Of a stretch of 44,655 nucleotides of DNA, positions 22,299 through 29,487 are shown one piece after another (positions within the stretch are counted from its first letter, which is position 1; each line of letters begins with the position of its first letter). The notes under the pieces are model-generated. The model had not been told where the DNA came from. It saw only the letters and a program-made list of their open reading frames with translations, and searched no databases. A program made the translations under genes and the position numbers. This DNA is from a virus: positions 1 to 44,655 of IMG/VR virus record IMGVR_UViG_3300036792_000104; one strand, given 5' to 3'.

Positions 22299-23110
22299 CC
22301 GACCCCACCCTAGCCCGACAGACCGCAGACGGCAGGTTCTACACACAGCCGTCAACCGGCGAGGCCGACTATGTGTCTGTCACGACCGTGCTCGACATGA
22401 AAGAAAAGCCCATAGCGCCTTGGGGTTACCGGAAGTGCGGCGAGTTCGTGTCCGAGAACCTAGAGGCGCTTAATCTACTCAAGGGCGATCCCAAGGCGAT
22501 CGTTGACCTTGTGCGCGGCGTCCCGTTCCGCAAGTCCGAGGAATCGTCGCAGATCGGTGATCAGATTCATGGACTCATCGAAGCCTATATCCACGGCAAC
22601 GGCATTCTCTCGGCCGAGGATCAGGCGACGGTCGATGGCCTCAAGGGAACGCCAAAAGGAATGTGGCGGCACTTCCTCGGCGTGATCGAGCGCTACGAAC
22701 CCGATTTCAAGTACACCGAAATCACCGTGTTCAGCGATAAGTACAAGTACGCTGGCACCTTCGATTGGCTTGCCAAGCTCGGCCCCAAGAACAATCGCAA
22801 GATAACCTTGGGCGACACCAAGACGGGTAAGTCGGTGTACCCTGAGACGGGTATGCAGCTAGCCGCGCTATTCTTCGCTGACTACGCGATGGGTGAAGAT
22901 GGCGTACAATTCGAGCTGCCCAAGGCAGAGAAGTTCGCGGTACTCCATACGCGCCCGCAAAGCGCGTGCATGTTCCCGATCGAGGAAATAGAGGCCAGTT
23001 TCAAGGCATTCCTCGGCCTACGGGATGTCTATGACTGGAAGGTCAATCACAGCGGGAGCGTGGTACGCTATGCTCCCAAGATCAAGGTACCGGCAAAGGC
23101 GGCCAAATGA
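22295..23110 (+). CDS. RecB/Cas4-like PD-(D/E)XK exonuclease
   Basis: The GTG at 22295 forms a GTGA overlap and has GGGA upstream. A longer frame from 22058 lies over the SLOG gene. The 271-residue protein carries the nuclease signature: His92 in GDQIHGLIEAY, Asp157 in AGTFDWLAK, GDTKTGK at 173-179 and a QLAAL helix. Such enzymes resect double-stranded DNA for phage recombination. The gene next to it encodes a zinc-ribbon protein that may bind DNA. Confidence 0.85.
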   Translation: MTDPTLARQTADGRFYTQPSTGEADYVSVTTVLDMKEKPIAPWGYRKCGEFVSENLEALNLLKGDPKAIVDLVRGVPFRKSEESSQIGDQIHGLIEAYIHGNGILSAEDQATVDGLKGTPKGMWRHFLGVIERYEPDFKYTEITVFSDKYKYAGTFDWLAKLGPKNNRKITLGDTKTGKSVYPETGMQLAALFFADYAMGEDGVQFELPKAEKFAVLHTRPQSACMFPIEEIEASFKAFLGLRDVYDWKVNHSGSVVRYAPKIKVPAKAAK

Positions 23111-23781
23111 AATTCCAGCTCTCACTGTCCCTCGGCCCTAGCGGGCACATCGTCTTCGAGGGGGAACAGTTCAGCGAGATAACCGAGTGGTGGGAAGCCG
23201 CAGGCGGCACGGTCGAGTGGCTGTCCAAGCGAATCCACGACGTGGTGGAAGCGTCCGAGGAAGGGCCGGGAGCGGCCAACATCATCCTTGGGCTAGGTGG
23301 TGAGGTGGTCAGCAAGGCGGACCCTACCACCTCGGCTGCGCGTGGCACGCAAGCGGGGAAGGGGGATGCGCGATCTGCTCGGACTGCTGGTGCGGCAGGC
23401 CGGAATGCTCGGCCAGTTCAGGACGCGCCGTTGCCGGATGCGCCTGATGATGACGATGATGATCTCAATCCGGGGTCCGAGGTAGACCCGTGGGACGAAC
23501 CCGAGCAACCCACGCGGCCGACGCCTGAGCGCCACGGCAGCGCGCCCGGTGGCAATCGAGCGCCGCGCGACCAGGGAAAAGGCGTGCTCAAGGACAACTT
23601 TGGGCGCATCTGGACCCTAAACCTTCCCGACGCGCCGGACTGCAATTGCGGTGAACCGGCCGGAAAGATGGTCGGCAAGAGTCAATCAACCGGCAAGCGC
23701 TACACTGTGTGGCGTTGTGCCAAGGATGCGCCAGGTGGTGATTACCGTGACAAGTGCGACTTCTCCGAGTTCCCCGACTAG
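23107..23781 (+). CDS. Protein with acidic linker and C-terminal zinc ribbon, possible DNA-binding partner
   Basis: The 224-residue product has a folded N-terminal part of about 65 residues (MKFQLSLSLGPSG; EWWEAAGGTVEWLSKRIHD). A long Ala/Gly/Pro/Asp-rich linker with DDDDDD follows. The C-terminal zinc ribbon reads CNCGEPAGKMVGKSQS, then WRCAKDAP, then DKCDFSEF. Zinc ribbons of this topoisomerase-like type bind single-stranded DNA. Coupled (ATGA) to the RecB-like nuclease gene, it could be the phage single-strand DNA-binding or annealing factor. That is inference. Confidence 0.72.
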   Translation: MKFQLSLSLGPSGHIVFEGEQFSEITEWWEAAGGTVEWLSKRIHDVVEASEEGPGAANIILGLGGEVVSKADPTTSAARGTQAGKGDARSARTAGAAGRNARPVQDAPLPDAPDDDDDDLNPGSEVDPWDEPEQPTRPTPERHGSAPGGNRAPRDQGKGVLKDNFGRIWTLNLPDAPDCNCGEPAGKMVGKSQSTGKRYTVWRCAKDAPGGDYRDKCDFSEFPD

Positions 23782-23794
23782 GGGTCAGCAAGTC

Positions 23795-24004
23795 GTGGCA
23801 AAGCGGCCGGTCCCGAAGAAAGACGCGGGCCACGCTCCGAACACGGGTCGGCCAAAGGCCACCCACGAATACAAGATGCTGCGGCGCGGGATTGATCCCG
23901 GCGACGTGGTTGTCATCGACGGATGGCACGTCCATTCGGTGGTTAGCTGCTTTAGCAACGGCAGCTCGGCCGAGGTGATTTTGTGGCTAGAAAAGGACGC
24001 CTAG
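23795..24004 (+). CDS. Small basic protein, unknown
   Basis: The GTG at 23795 opens a 69-codon frame. An earlier extension to 23651 overlaps the zinc-ribbon gene and is not used. The product starts with a Lys/Arg-rich segment (AKRPVPKKDAGHAPNTGRPK), continues with a compact strand-rich part (GDVVVIDGWHVHSVVSCF) and ends acidic. It may be a small beta-barrel. The ribosome site is weak (GGGG, distant). Confidence 0.6.
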   Translation: MAKRPVPKKDAGHAPNTGRPKATHEYKMLRRGIDPGDVVVIDGWHVHSVVSCFSNGSSAEVILWLEKDA

Positions 24005-24005
24005 C

Positions 24006-24212
24006 GTGTCCTGCGTAGAGGCAGATGAATGCATAACGGGCCTGCTCGGCTGTAACTGCGGGCAGGCTCGTGCGTCCATCGAGTTCCAACTTCTACTGCT
24101 CAAGAACGGAGCTAGCCTCAATGCAGACAATAGCCAAAGCCGTCATGAGGTCGGGCCTGAACGGGGAACCCCTCCCGGTCGTGTACCCGATGCTAGAGAG
24201 CGAGGGGATTGA
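24006..24212 (+). CDS. Possible Cys-rich small protein overlapping the ATPase gene
   Basis: A GTG at 24006 follows AAAAGGA at usable spacing and opens a 68-codon frame. The first 20 codons are Cys-rich (CVEADECITGLLGCNCGQ), and the end overlaps the ATPase gene by 92 bp. The overlap makes the last 30 residues doubtful. Without this gene the interval 24005-24120 would be empty in an otherwise packed operon, which favours a real product. Confidence 0.4.
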   Translation: MSCVEADECITGLLGCNCGQARASIEFQLLLLKNGASLNADNSQSRHEVGPERGTPPGRVPDARERGD

Positions 24213-24906
24213 CTTCCGCCGCGCTGGCACTTCGATGATTGCCGGTGAGCCCGGCAGCTACAAAAGCACGCTCGCTCTGAACCTGGTTTGCGCATGGGCG
24301 CAAATGGGCGTGACGTGTCTGTACGTCTCTGCGGACGCCGACCCACACACGGTGGCAAAGCGCTGCGCTGGAATCGTCACCGGCCACCCGGCCGAGATGA
24401 TCGAGCCGGTTATCAGGACCGGCAGCTATACCGATGACCTGCTCAAGCTGCGGTCGATCAATTGGGAGTTCAAATCCCTAGACGTGGGCGCGGTGGACAA
24501 GCGTATGCGCGCAATCGATGCCATGATTGGCAGCCCGCCGGATCTGGTAGTCATCGACAACCTGATGAACTGTGTCAGCTCGCCAACCGCGTTCGAGGAA
24601 CAAGTCACAATGACTCGCGACCTTGACGAGATGGCGCGTGCGAGCGGCAGTCACGTCATGATCCTGCACCACACCAAGGAAAGCCCCCCCGGCAAAGGCA
24701 AGACCTTCAAGCCCCCGGCGCGGTGGGAGATTCAGGGGAAGGTCAGTCAGTTCCCCCGGCTCATTCTCACCGTGTGTGAAGAGGCCGGTCACCTCGGTGT
24801 GGCGTGCGTCAAGAACACGAACGGGCCGCAGGATCGCAACGCGAACAATTGGCTTGACTTCCAAGTCAACGCCGACAACTACCAGGTGACGCCGTGGCTC
24901 GGATAA
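24121..24906 (+). CDS. RepA/AAA_25-like ATPase (replicative helicase or recombinase type)
   Basis: From the ATG at 24121 (GGAG nine bases ahead) the 261-residue protein shows a RecA-like core. Walker A is GEPGSYKST at 42-50, Walker B is DLVVIDN at 141-147, and a sensor-like HVMILHHTKESPPGKGKT follows. This is the RepA/DnaB-like AAA_25 pattern. Such ATPases unwind DNA or load the replisome. The neighbouring primase genes support a replication role. The protein is short for a full DnaB and lacks the N-terminal primase-binding domain. Confidence 0.85.
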   Translation: MQTIAKAVMRSGLNGEPLPVVYPMLESEGIDFRRAGTSMIAGEPGSYKSTLALNLVCAWAQMGVTCLYVSADADPHTVAKRCAGIVTGHPAEMIEPVIRTGSYTDDLLKLRSINWEFKSLDVGAVDKRMRAIDAMIGSPPDLVVIDNLMNCVSSPTAFEEQVTMTRDLDEMARASGSHVMILHHTKESPPGKGKTFKPPARWEIQGKVSQFPRLILTVCEEAGHLGVACVKNTNGPQDRNANNWLDFQVNADNYQVTPWLG

Positions 24907-25325
24907 CAGCAAGTCCAAATCCTCGGCGTAGGCGGCGGACCAAAGCGGAAATAGAGGCAGCTAAGCGCAAGGCTTTGTCTGCCCGCAAGCATTGGCTCAA
25001 GACCCGCCACCACATGACAATGGAGCAATACGACGAAATCAAAGCCTTCCAAGAGGGTATGTGCCCTATATGCCGACGAGCTACAGGCGCGACTAAAGAA
25101 TTGGCCGTGGACCATGACCACGCCGTCGCGCGGTTGGCTTGCACTCACCCGGAATCGCAGAGCTGCCAGAACTGTTGGCGCGGCGTTCTATGTGGGCCGT
25201 GTAATAACCTACTCGGACGAGCGAGGGATGACGTGATGTTTTTCTATCGCGCCATCGATTACATCACCAACCCCCCGGCTCGGCGGTGGCACGGTCAGCC
25301 GCTAAAGCAGATGCGGCATTCATGA
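24894..25325 (+). CDS. Recombination endonuclease VII
   Basis: The GTG at 24894 overlaps the ATPase end by 13 bp. The 143-residue protein begins with a very basic stretch (PNPRRRRRTKAEIEAAKRKAL). The endonuclease VII core follows: GMCPICRRATGATKELAVDHDHAVARL, then CWRGVLCGPCNNLLGRARDD, with four zinc Cys and the catalytic DHDH. Endonuclease VII resolves branched DNA before packaging and can generate host-genome cuts. Confidence 0.92.
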   Translation: MARITASPNPRRRRRTKAEIEAAKRKALSARKHWLKTRHHMTMEQYDEIKAFQEGMCPICRRATGATKELAVDHDHAVARLACTHPESQSCQNCWRGVLCGPCNNLLGRARDDVMFFYRAIDYITNPPARRWHGQPLKQMRHS

Positions 25326-25654
25326 TCAACATCGATATGCGCGCAGTGCTAGAGCATTACGGAGCGGATGACGTTCCCGAAGACGCTAGCCACTGGCGCA
25401 AGATGAAATGCCCATTTCACCACGAGCGGCACGCAAGCGCGGCTGTCGTGCTCGATGAGCACCCGAGATTCCGTTGCCTTGGCTGCGGCGTCTATGGCGA
25501 TGCTCTCGACCTAATCAAAGAGCAAGAGAGGCTAGAGGATGCAGCCGCGATCGAATGGGCGCGAGTTCACCTTGGATCAGAGGTCAACCGCGTACGCGCG
25601 CCAGCTAAGCCAGCTCGTTTCCGCAGTAGTTTCAGCAGAGATGACGATGACTGA
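25322..25654 (+). CDS. Primase zinc-binding domain (CHC2 type), separate gene
   Basis: From the ATG at 25322 (ATGA overlap) the 110-residue protein carries a CHC2 zinc motif: Cys30 and His33 in KCPFHHERHASA, then Cys52 and Cys55 in FRCLGCGVYGDALDLI. In DnaG-like primases this domain precedes the Toprim core in one chain. Here the core is the next gene, overlapping in the +1 frame. The two products probably act together. The end is basic and acidic in turn. Confidence 0.85.
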   Translation: MINIDMRAVLEHYGADDVPEDASHWRKMKCPFHHERHASAAVVLDEHPRFRCLGCGVYGDALDLIKEQERLEDAAAIEWARVHLGSEVNRVRAPAKPARFRSSFSRDDDD

Positions 25655-26252
25655 TGAGCATCCGGCCTATTACCGGCACATCGAGCCCTACTTTCAGAGT
25701 CACGCTGTGACTATGGATATGGCCGAACGATACCAGCTCGGCTATGTGGTCAACCCAGCTCCGCAGGATAGGCGCTTCCGTGGGATGCTGGTGATTCCGT
25801 ACATCACCCGCAACGGCATCAAGGCAATCAAGTTCCGATGCATGGAAGACCATGACCACAATATCCACGGTGGCAAGTACGGAGTGCCAGCGGGGCAAGG
25901 CGCACGGGTCTACAATCCCGAAGCCTACTTCGATGCGTTCAATACCATCGGTATCTGTGAAGGGGAGATAGATGCCCTTGTGGCTACCGAGGTAATAGGC
26001 ATCCCTACAATTGGGATTCCGGGCGTTGAGATGTGGAAGGGCCACGTAGACCAGTGGAAGCACACACTCAAAGATTATGACGAGGTGATCGTTTTCGGTG
26101 ATGGCGATGAGGCAGGCAAGCGAATGGCCCGCCAGATTCAAGAGGATCTAGGTACCCGCGCGCTGATTGCGCAGATGGACACGGGCGAAGACCTGGCCTC
26201 ATCAGTAGCCAAAGGAAACGCGGCATTGATCCGCGAGAGGGCAGGTCTGTAA
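25647..26252 (+). CDS. Toprim primase catalytic domain, separate gene
   Basis: I use the ATG at 25647, six bases after CAGAG. The ATG at 25641 abuts that site. The 201-residue protein holds the primase core start (MAERYQLGYVVNPAPQDRRFRGMLVIPY). The Toprim motif includes Glu105 in GICEGEIDALVA and Asp152/Asp154 in VFGDGDEAGKRMA. It synthesises RNA primers together with the zinc-binding partner encoded upstream. Overlap between the two genes is eight bases. Confidence 0.88.
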   Translation: MTDEHPAYYRHIEPYFQSHAVTMDMAERYQLGYVVNPAPQDRRFRGMLVIPYITRNGIKAIKFRCMEDHDHNIHGGKYGVPAGQGARVYNPEAYFDAFNTIGICEGEIDALVATEVIGIPTIGIPGVEMWKGHVDQWKHTLKDYDEVIVFGDGDEAGKRMARQIQEDLGTRALIAQMDTGEDLASSVAKGNAALIRERAGL

Positions 26253-26253
26253 C

Positions 26254-26475
26254 ATGTCGATGCTAGACCAAATCGAGAGGTACGAACCCAGGGGCGAAGA
26301 CTGCGGCGCGCACATGCGCTTCCTTGACCAGAGCGGACATGAAACCGTTGTGATCTGTTCACTTCTAGAACACGACGCGCTGTGCCCGCACTTCGACTTC
26401 CGGCTGCAAATCGCATGGTGCTCGATGAAGGATTCTTCTGCATGGTCGCTCGTGAAGAGGCAGAGCCATGTCTAA
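26254..26475 (+). CDS. Unknown small protein
   Basis: The 73-residue product starts MSMLDQIERYEPRGEDCGAHMRFLDQSGHETVVICSLLEH and has four Cys and several His residues in the first 60 positions, compatible with metal binding. GCAGG lies eight bases before the ATG. It overlaps the exonuclease gene by eight bases. No family is recognised. Confidence 0.65.
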   Translation: MSMLDQIERYEPRGEDCGAHMRFLDQSGHETVVICSLLEHDALCPHFDFRLQIAWCSMKDSSAWSLVKRQSHV

Positions 26476-27247
26476 GATCCTGTGCATAGACATCGAGACA
26501 TCCCCCAACCTCGCTCACGTCTGGCAGCTCTGGAAAACCAACGTCTATCCCAAGATGATCCTAGAGCCGTCAGACATCCTCGGCTTTGCGTGGGGTGAGT
26601 ACGACCCGCTGTCAGACCGGCCGGTGGCCAAGCGCTCGATTCAGTGGGTGTCGCGGTGGGATGGCGAACGCGCCATGCTCGACCAAGCCCATGAAGTGCT
26701 CGACCAAGCAGACATCGTGCTCACCAAGAACGGCAAGCGCTTCGATGTGCCGCGACTCAAGACCGCGCTAGCGCTGCACGAGTATGACCCGCCGAAGCCG
26801 TTCCGCCAGATTGACCTAGAAGAGGTCTGCAAGCGAACGTTTTCATTCCCCTCCCACTCGCTCGACTACGTGTGCAAGCAGTTCGGGCTAGGCGGGAAGG
26901 TCGGCAATGAAGCGGGCTATTCTCTTTGGCGAGAGGCCATGTCAGGTGACGCACAATCAAGGGCTAAGATGGGCGCATACTGTCGTCACGACGTGTGGCT
27001 CACGATCGAGCTGTATCGCCGCGTGCGACCTTGGATCGAGCGTCACCCCAACGTTGCTGCGGACATGACCCACCCGGCGCTACGATGCCCCAAGTGCGGC
27101 CACATGCAGCTTGTGCGCGACGGCATGGCGTACACCTCGGTCAGTACCTACCAGCGGTGGAAGTGCGTTCACTGCGGCAACCGCGCCATACGCGGAACAG
27201 CCCGTCTCAACCGAGGCGGCATCGGAATCACAGAGGCAGGATCGTAG
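26468..27247 (+). CDS. DnaQ-like 3'-5' exonuclease with zinc ribbon
   Basis: The 259-residue protein has the RNase H-like exonuclease motifs: D8 and E10 in CIDIETSPN, N88 and D93 in TKNGKRFDVPRL, and H174-D175 in YCRHDVWLT. A C-terminal zinc ribbon follows (CPKCGHMQLV, then WKCVHCGNRAIRG; Cys 207, 210, 233, 236). No polymerase domain is attached and none is found elsewhere, so it may proofread for or act beside the host polymerase. The ribbon likely contacts DNA. Confidence 0.85.
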   Translation: MSKILCIDIETSPNLAHVWQLWKTNVYPKMILEPSDILGFAWGEYDPLSDRPVAKRSIQWVSRWDGERAMLDQAHEVLDQADIVLTKNGKRFDVPRLKTALALHEYDPPKPFRQIDLEEVCKRTFSFPSHSLDYVCKQFGLGGKVGNEAGYSLWREAMSGDAQSRAKMGAYCRHDVWLTIELYRRVRPWIERHPNVAADMTHPALRCPKCGHMQLVRDGMAYTSVSTYQRWKCVHCGNRAIRGTARLNRGGIGITEAGS

Positions 27248-27249
27248 GC

Positions 27250-27624
27250 ATGGAAGACAGTCAGCTTAGGCAGTACGCGGCAGACATCAAGGCCAACAAC
27301 CAGGAAAAGGGTTGGTACGACGATGACCGCACCTTTGGTGACGAGATCGCTCTCATCCACTCCGAGCTGTCCGAGGCGCTAGAGGCGTACCGGGATGGTG
27401 GCTTCCAAGATCAGACCCGATACTTCGAGGGCGAGGGAATGGAGTTTCAGCTCAACCCCAACCCGAACCCCAAGCCCGAGGGCGTAGGCGCGGAACTGGC
27501 CGACGTGCTTATCCGGCTGCTCGACACCGCCTATCGGCACGGCATCGACCTTGACGGGGAAATGGACCGCAAGATGGCATACAACCGAACGCGGCCATAC
27601 CGGCACGGCGGGAAGCTGCTGTGA
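27250..27624 (+). CDS. MazG-like nucleotide pyrophosphohydrolase
   Basis: From the ATG at 27250 the 124-residue protein has a MazG pattern: ALIHSELSEALEAYRDGG, with Glu39 and Glu42, then ELADVLIRLLDTAYRHGIDL, with Glu82 and Asp85 as metal ligands. A NPNPNPKPEG insertion separates the halves. Such enzymes hydrolyse NTPs or alarmones and are common in phages. A longer frame from 26995 overlaps the exonuclease gene and is not real. Confidence 0.85.
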   Translation: MEDSQLRQYAADIKANNQEKGWYDDDRTFGDEIALIHSELSEALEAYRDGGFQDQTRYFEGEGMEFQLNPNPNPKPEGVGAELADVLIRLLDTAYRHGIDLDGEMDRKMAYNRTRPYRHGGKLL

Positions 27625-27743
27625 AAGTCCGCTGGTCTACCTCGGCCGCGCACGAGGTCTGCGATGAGCTGCCCGCGTCGTGGTGGTCCCGCGAGCGGTG
27701 GGCCGCGCGGTGGCGCAAGCTGACCGAGGGGTACGACCTGTGA
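27621..27743 (+). CDS. 40-residue Trp/Arg-rich small protein
   Basis: A GTG at 27621 with GGGAAG upstream overlaps the MazG stop (GTGA). The frame ends at the TGA at 27741-27743, which overlaps the next GTG. The product is rich in Trp and Arg in its middle (PASWWSRERWAARWRKL). Its perfect fit between two overlapped genes and strong G/C in third positions support it. No function is known. Confidence 0.65.
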   Translation: MKVRWSTSAAHEVCDELPASWWSRERWAARWRKLTEGYDL

Positions 27744-28111
27744 TCTGTAAGCCATGTCGGAACGGTGTTCACCTCGGCAACGTCTTCGATCCGATATCCG
27801 AGCCAGTCTGCCCCGGCGGAAGCTGGTGTGACTGCCAACATGCGGAGGGGAGTGCGATAAATCGTGATCTTGTTCCTCTCCATACTGGCGATCACGGTCA
27901 GCACGATACAGCTCACGCTGGTCATTTACGACTGGCGCAAACGCCCGCACCACCACAGCGCGATTGCTCGCGAGGTGGCCAAACATCTAGGGGGGAATCA
28001 TGCCCACCAAAGGCCGTCGCAAGACGAACATGCTCGCGCGGAAGTCGAGCCCCAAGGGCAATCAGGAACGATTCGACCGGCGGGCGAAGTCGTGGCCAGA
28101 GAAGGGGATGA
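27740..28111 (+). CDS. Cys4 zinc-ribbon protein, with overlapping and perhaps non-functional tail
   Basis: The GTG at 27740 overlaps the preceding stop. The first 40 residues are convincing (ICKPCRNGVHLGNVFD, then VCPGGSWCDCQH), a compact zinc site. The frame then stays open to 28111, but from about 27864 the third codon positions turn A/T-rich and two other genes occupy the same bases. Either a one-base shift ends this gene near 27867, or the last 80 residues are overprinted. I trust only the N-terminal part. Confidence 0.55.
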   Translation: MICKPCRNGVHLGNVFDPISEPVCPGGSWCDCQHAEGSAINRDLVPLHTGDHGQHDTAHAGHLRLAQTPAPPQRDCSRGGQTSRGESCPPKAVARRTCSRGSRAPRAIRNDSTGGRSRGQRRG

Positions 28112-28139
28112 GCAAGGGCGGGACGGCACTGGTGACTAA
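27864..28139 (+). CDS. Single-span membrane protein
   Basis: A GTG at 27864 with GGAGGGGAG 13 bases upstream opens a 91-codon frame. Residues 2-22 form a membrane span (ILFLSILAITVSTIQLTLVIY), followed by a basic His-rich turn (DWRKRPHHHS) and a charged tail. Codon use is typical of the phage up to about 28000 and less so after, where a second gene overlaps. The tail may therefore be passenger sequence. Confidence 0.55.
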   Translation: MILFLSILAITVSTIQLTLVIYDWRKRPHHHSAIAREVAKHLGGNHAHQRPSQDEHARAEVEPQGQSGTIRPAGEVVAREGDEQGRDGTGD

Positions 28140-28185
28140 GTGCCACAAGCCCGGCTCGCGCAACCCTCGGAAGGTTGGTCGGTGA
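28000..28185 (+). CDS. Very basic small protein
   Basis: The ATG at 28000 follows AGGGGGG. The 61-residue product is Lys/Arg-rich throughout (PTKGRRKTNMLARKSSPKGNQ; SRNPRKVGR). It has strong G/C third positions, which marks it as the real coding frame of this stretch. It could bind nucleic acid. Its stop overlaps the next GTG (GTGA). Confidence 0.65.
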   Translation: MPTKGRRKTNMLARKSSPKGNQERFDRRAKSWPEKGMSKGGTALVTKCHKPGSRNPRKVGR

Positions 28186-28478
28186 GCGTACCGTTCGACC
28201 CCTACACCCGGCCTGATCACCGTAACGAGTTCAACGGCCATTGGGACGCGCAGTGCGGATGCTGTATCTGCGTCGATCGGAGACGGACAACCGGAATGAT
28301 CTGTACGTGCGAGCACGCGGCATACCGACACCTGAAAGGCGTCTGCGTCGAGCTGGGCTGCCTGTGTGTAGAGTTCAAAGACAACAACGAATGGAGGCAT
28401 GGCTATGACCCAGCAAATGGCAGCGGCGAAGTACACGGCGGCAATGAACCAAGTGCTCACTCCGCTAAAGATGGGTGA
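28182..28478 (+). CDS. Cys-rich zinc-finger-like protein
   Basis: The GTG at 28182 has GGAAGG seven bases ahead. The product carries two Cys clusters (CGCCICVDRR; ICTCEHAAYRHLKGVCVELGCLCVEF), enough for two zinc sites. The last 25 residues overlap the next gene and look like low-value sequence. It is part of the run of small zinc-binding proteins in this segment. Function unknown. Confidence 0.65.
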   Translation: MSVPFDPYTRPDHRNEFNGHWDAQCGCCICVDRRRTTGMICTCEHAAYRHLKGVCVELGCLCVEFKDNNEWRHGYDPANGSGEVHGGNEPSAHSAKDG

Positions 28479-28881
28479 CAAGACCCACGCCGAAGTCGTC
28501 GGACCCCAGCTCTGCCTGTTCCGCGACAACGCGACCGGCCAGCCCGTGCCCGCAGTGGGGTATCTGGCAATGGTGGTCTTGGAGCATAACCGGCTACTCG
28601 GCCAAGACCCGCTTGGTATCAGCATCGGTATCAAGGGCCTGCTTCCGCCACAGAAAGCATTCGAAGACATCGCCGCCACGCTCCTAGAGCGGTGCCGAGA
28701 GATGCGCGATGAGGCCAACAGCCCCAAGCCGTCACTCGATGAAGCCGCAGCCGTCACCAAGGATGCCGAGGCCAAGAACGCAGACGCATTCGCGGCCAAG
28801 ATGTCTGAGCTGCACGAGAAGCCCGCTGGACCCGTCGAGAAGATCAGGACACCGCGTGAGCGTGAGAGCCATTTCTCATGA
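28405..28881 (+). CDS. Unknown helical protein
   Basis: The ATG at 28405 has GGAGG seven bases ahead. The ATG at 28399 is too close to that site. The 158-residue product has a helical N-terminus (QQMAAAKYTAAMNQVL). The middle reads GYLAMVVLEHNRLLGQDPLGISIGIKGLLPPQKAFEDI, and the tail is a Lys/Glu/Ala-rich helix (EAAAVTKDAEAKNADAFAAKMSELHE). No family is recognised. The codon bias is strong. Confidence 0.75.
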   Translation: MTQQMAAAKYTAAMNQVLTPLKMGDKTHAEVVGPQLCLFRDNATGQPVPAVGYLAMVVLEHNRLLGQDPLGISIGIKGLLPPQKAFEDIAATLLERCREMRDEANSPKPSLDEAAAVTKDAEAKNADAFAAKMSELHEKPAGPVEKIRTPRERESHFS

Positions 28882-29273
28882 CCGACTGCATCTACGGCGT
28901 CTATGTTTCGCTAGCGCCGCCAATCCCGATAGAAACAAACGACCTCCCTTACCCTCCCCCGGCGTACCGGCGTCCGTGCCATTGGGCACAGTTGCACGCG
29001 GGAATCCAACACATCATTCCAGTTTGGGAGCGTAACGCGCTCATCTGGCAGAGCTGCGGCTACCGGGTACAGGACATCGCGAAGGTAACCCACCACACCG
29101 CGCCAGAGGTGCGCGCCGCCATTGCCCGCGTAACCCGCACACTAGCCACGTGGGAGCGCGAACAGGACCGGCACGCCACTAGGTACCCACTGCGCGAGCC
29201 AGGCGCTCTATGGCCCGATGGTGCCCGCGAGAGGGATGCGTCCCGCCGACCTGGCAAGACGGTGAGTCACTAA
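28878..29273 (+). CDS. Sigma-region-4-like helix-turn-helix protein
   Basis: The 131-residue product has a Pro-rich start, a central aromatic segment and a helix-turn-helix-like stretch (ALIWQSCGYRVQDIAKVTHHTAPEVRAAIARVTRTLATWE). This resembles the DNA-binding end of sigma factors (region 4). It may be a late-gene activator or a DNA-binding accessory. The start overlaps the preceding stop. The HTH is by eye only. Confidence 0.6.
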   Translation: MTDCIYGVYVSLAPPIPIETNDLPYPPPAYRRPCHWAQLHAGIQHIIPVWERNALIWQSCGYRVQDIAKVTHHTAPEVRAAIARVTRTLATWEREQDRHATRYPLREPGALWPDGARERDASRRPGKTVSH

Positions 29274-29473
29274 TGGGACTACTGCAACCGAGGCCAAAGG
29301 CACCGCTAATGCTGCCCCCGGCACCCAAGCCAGAGGTATGCGACCGCTGCGGCCATGCATCCATGTACTGCATTACCGTGCCCGGCCACGGTGTGATATG
29401 GTTGTGTGGTCACCATAGTCACGAGCACTGGGATTACTTCCTAGAGCACGGCTATGGAATCCGTCTAGTGTGA
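29273..29473 (+). CDS. Small zinc protein resembling DUF7455
   Basis: The ATG at 29273 overlaps a TAA. The 66-residue product has a Pro-rich head and CDRCGHASMYCITVPGHGVIWLCGHHSHEH, matching the CDRCGxxA...LxxCxHHxxEH pattern of the DUF7455 family of small actinobacterial/phage proteins. The four ligands suggest a zinc knuckle that may bind RNA polymerase or nucleic acid. The family name is from memory. Confidence 0.7.
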   Translation: MGLLQPRPKAPLMLPPAPKPEVCDRCGHASMYCITVPGHGVIWLCGHHSHEHWDYFLEHGYGIRLV

Positions 29474-29487
29474 GAGGCACACGCCAC

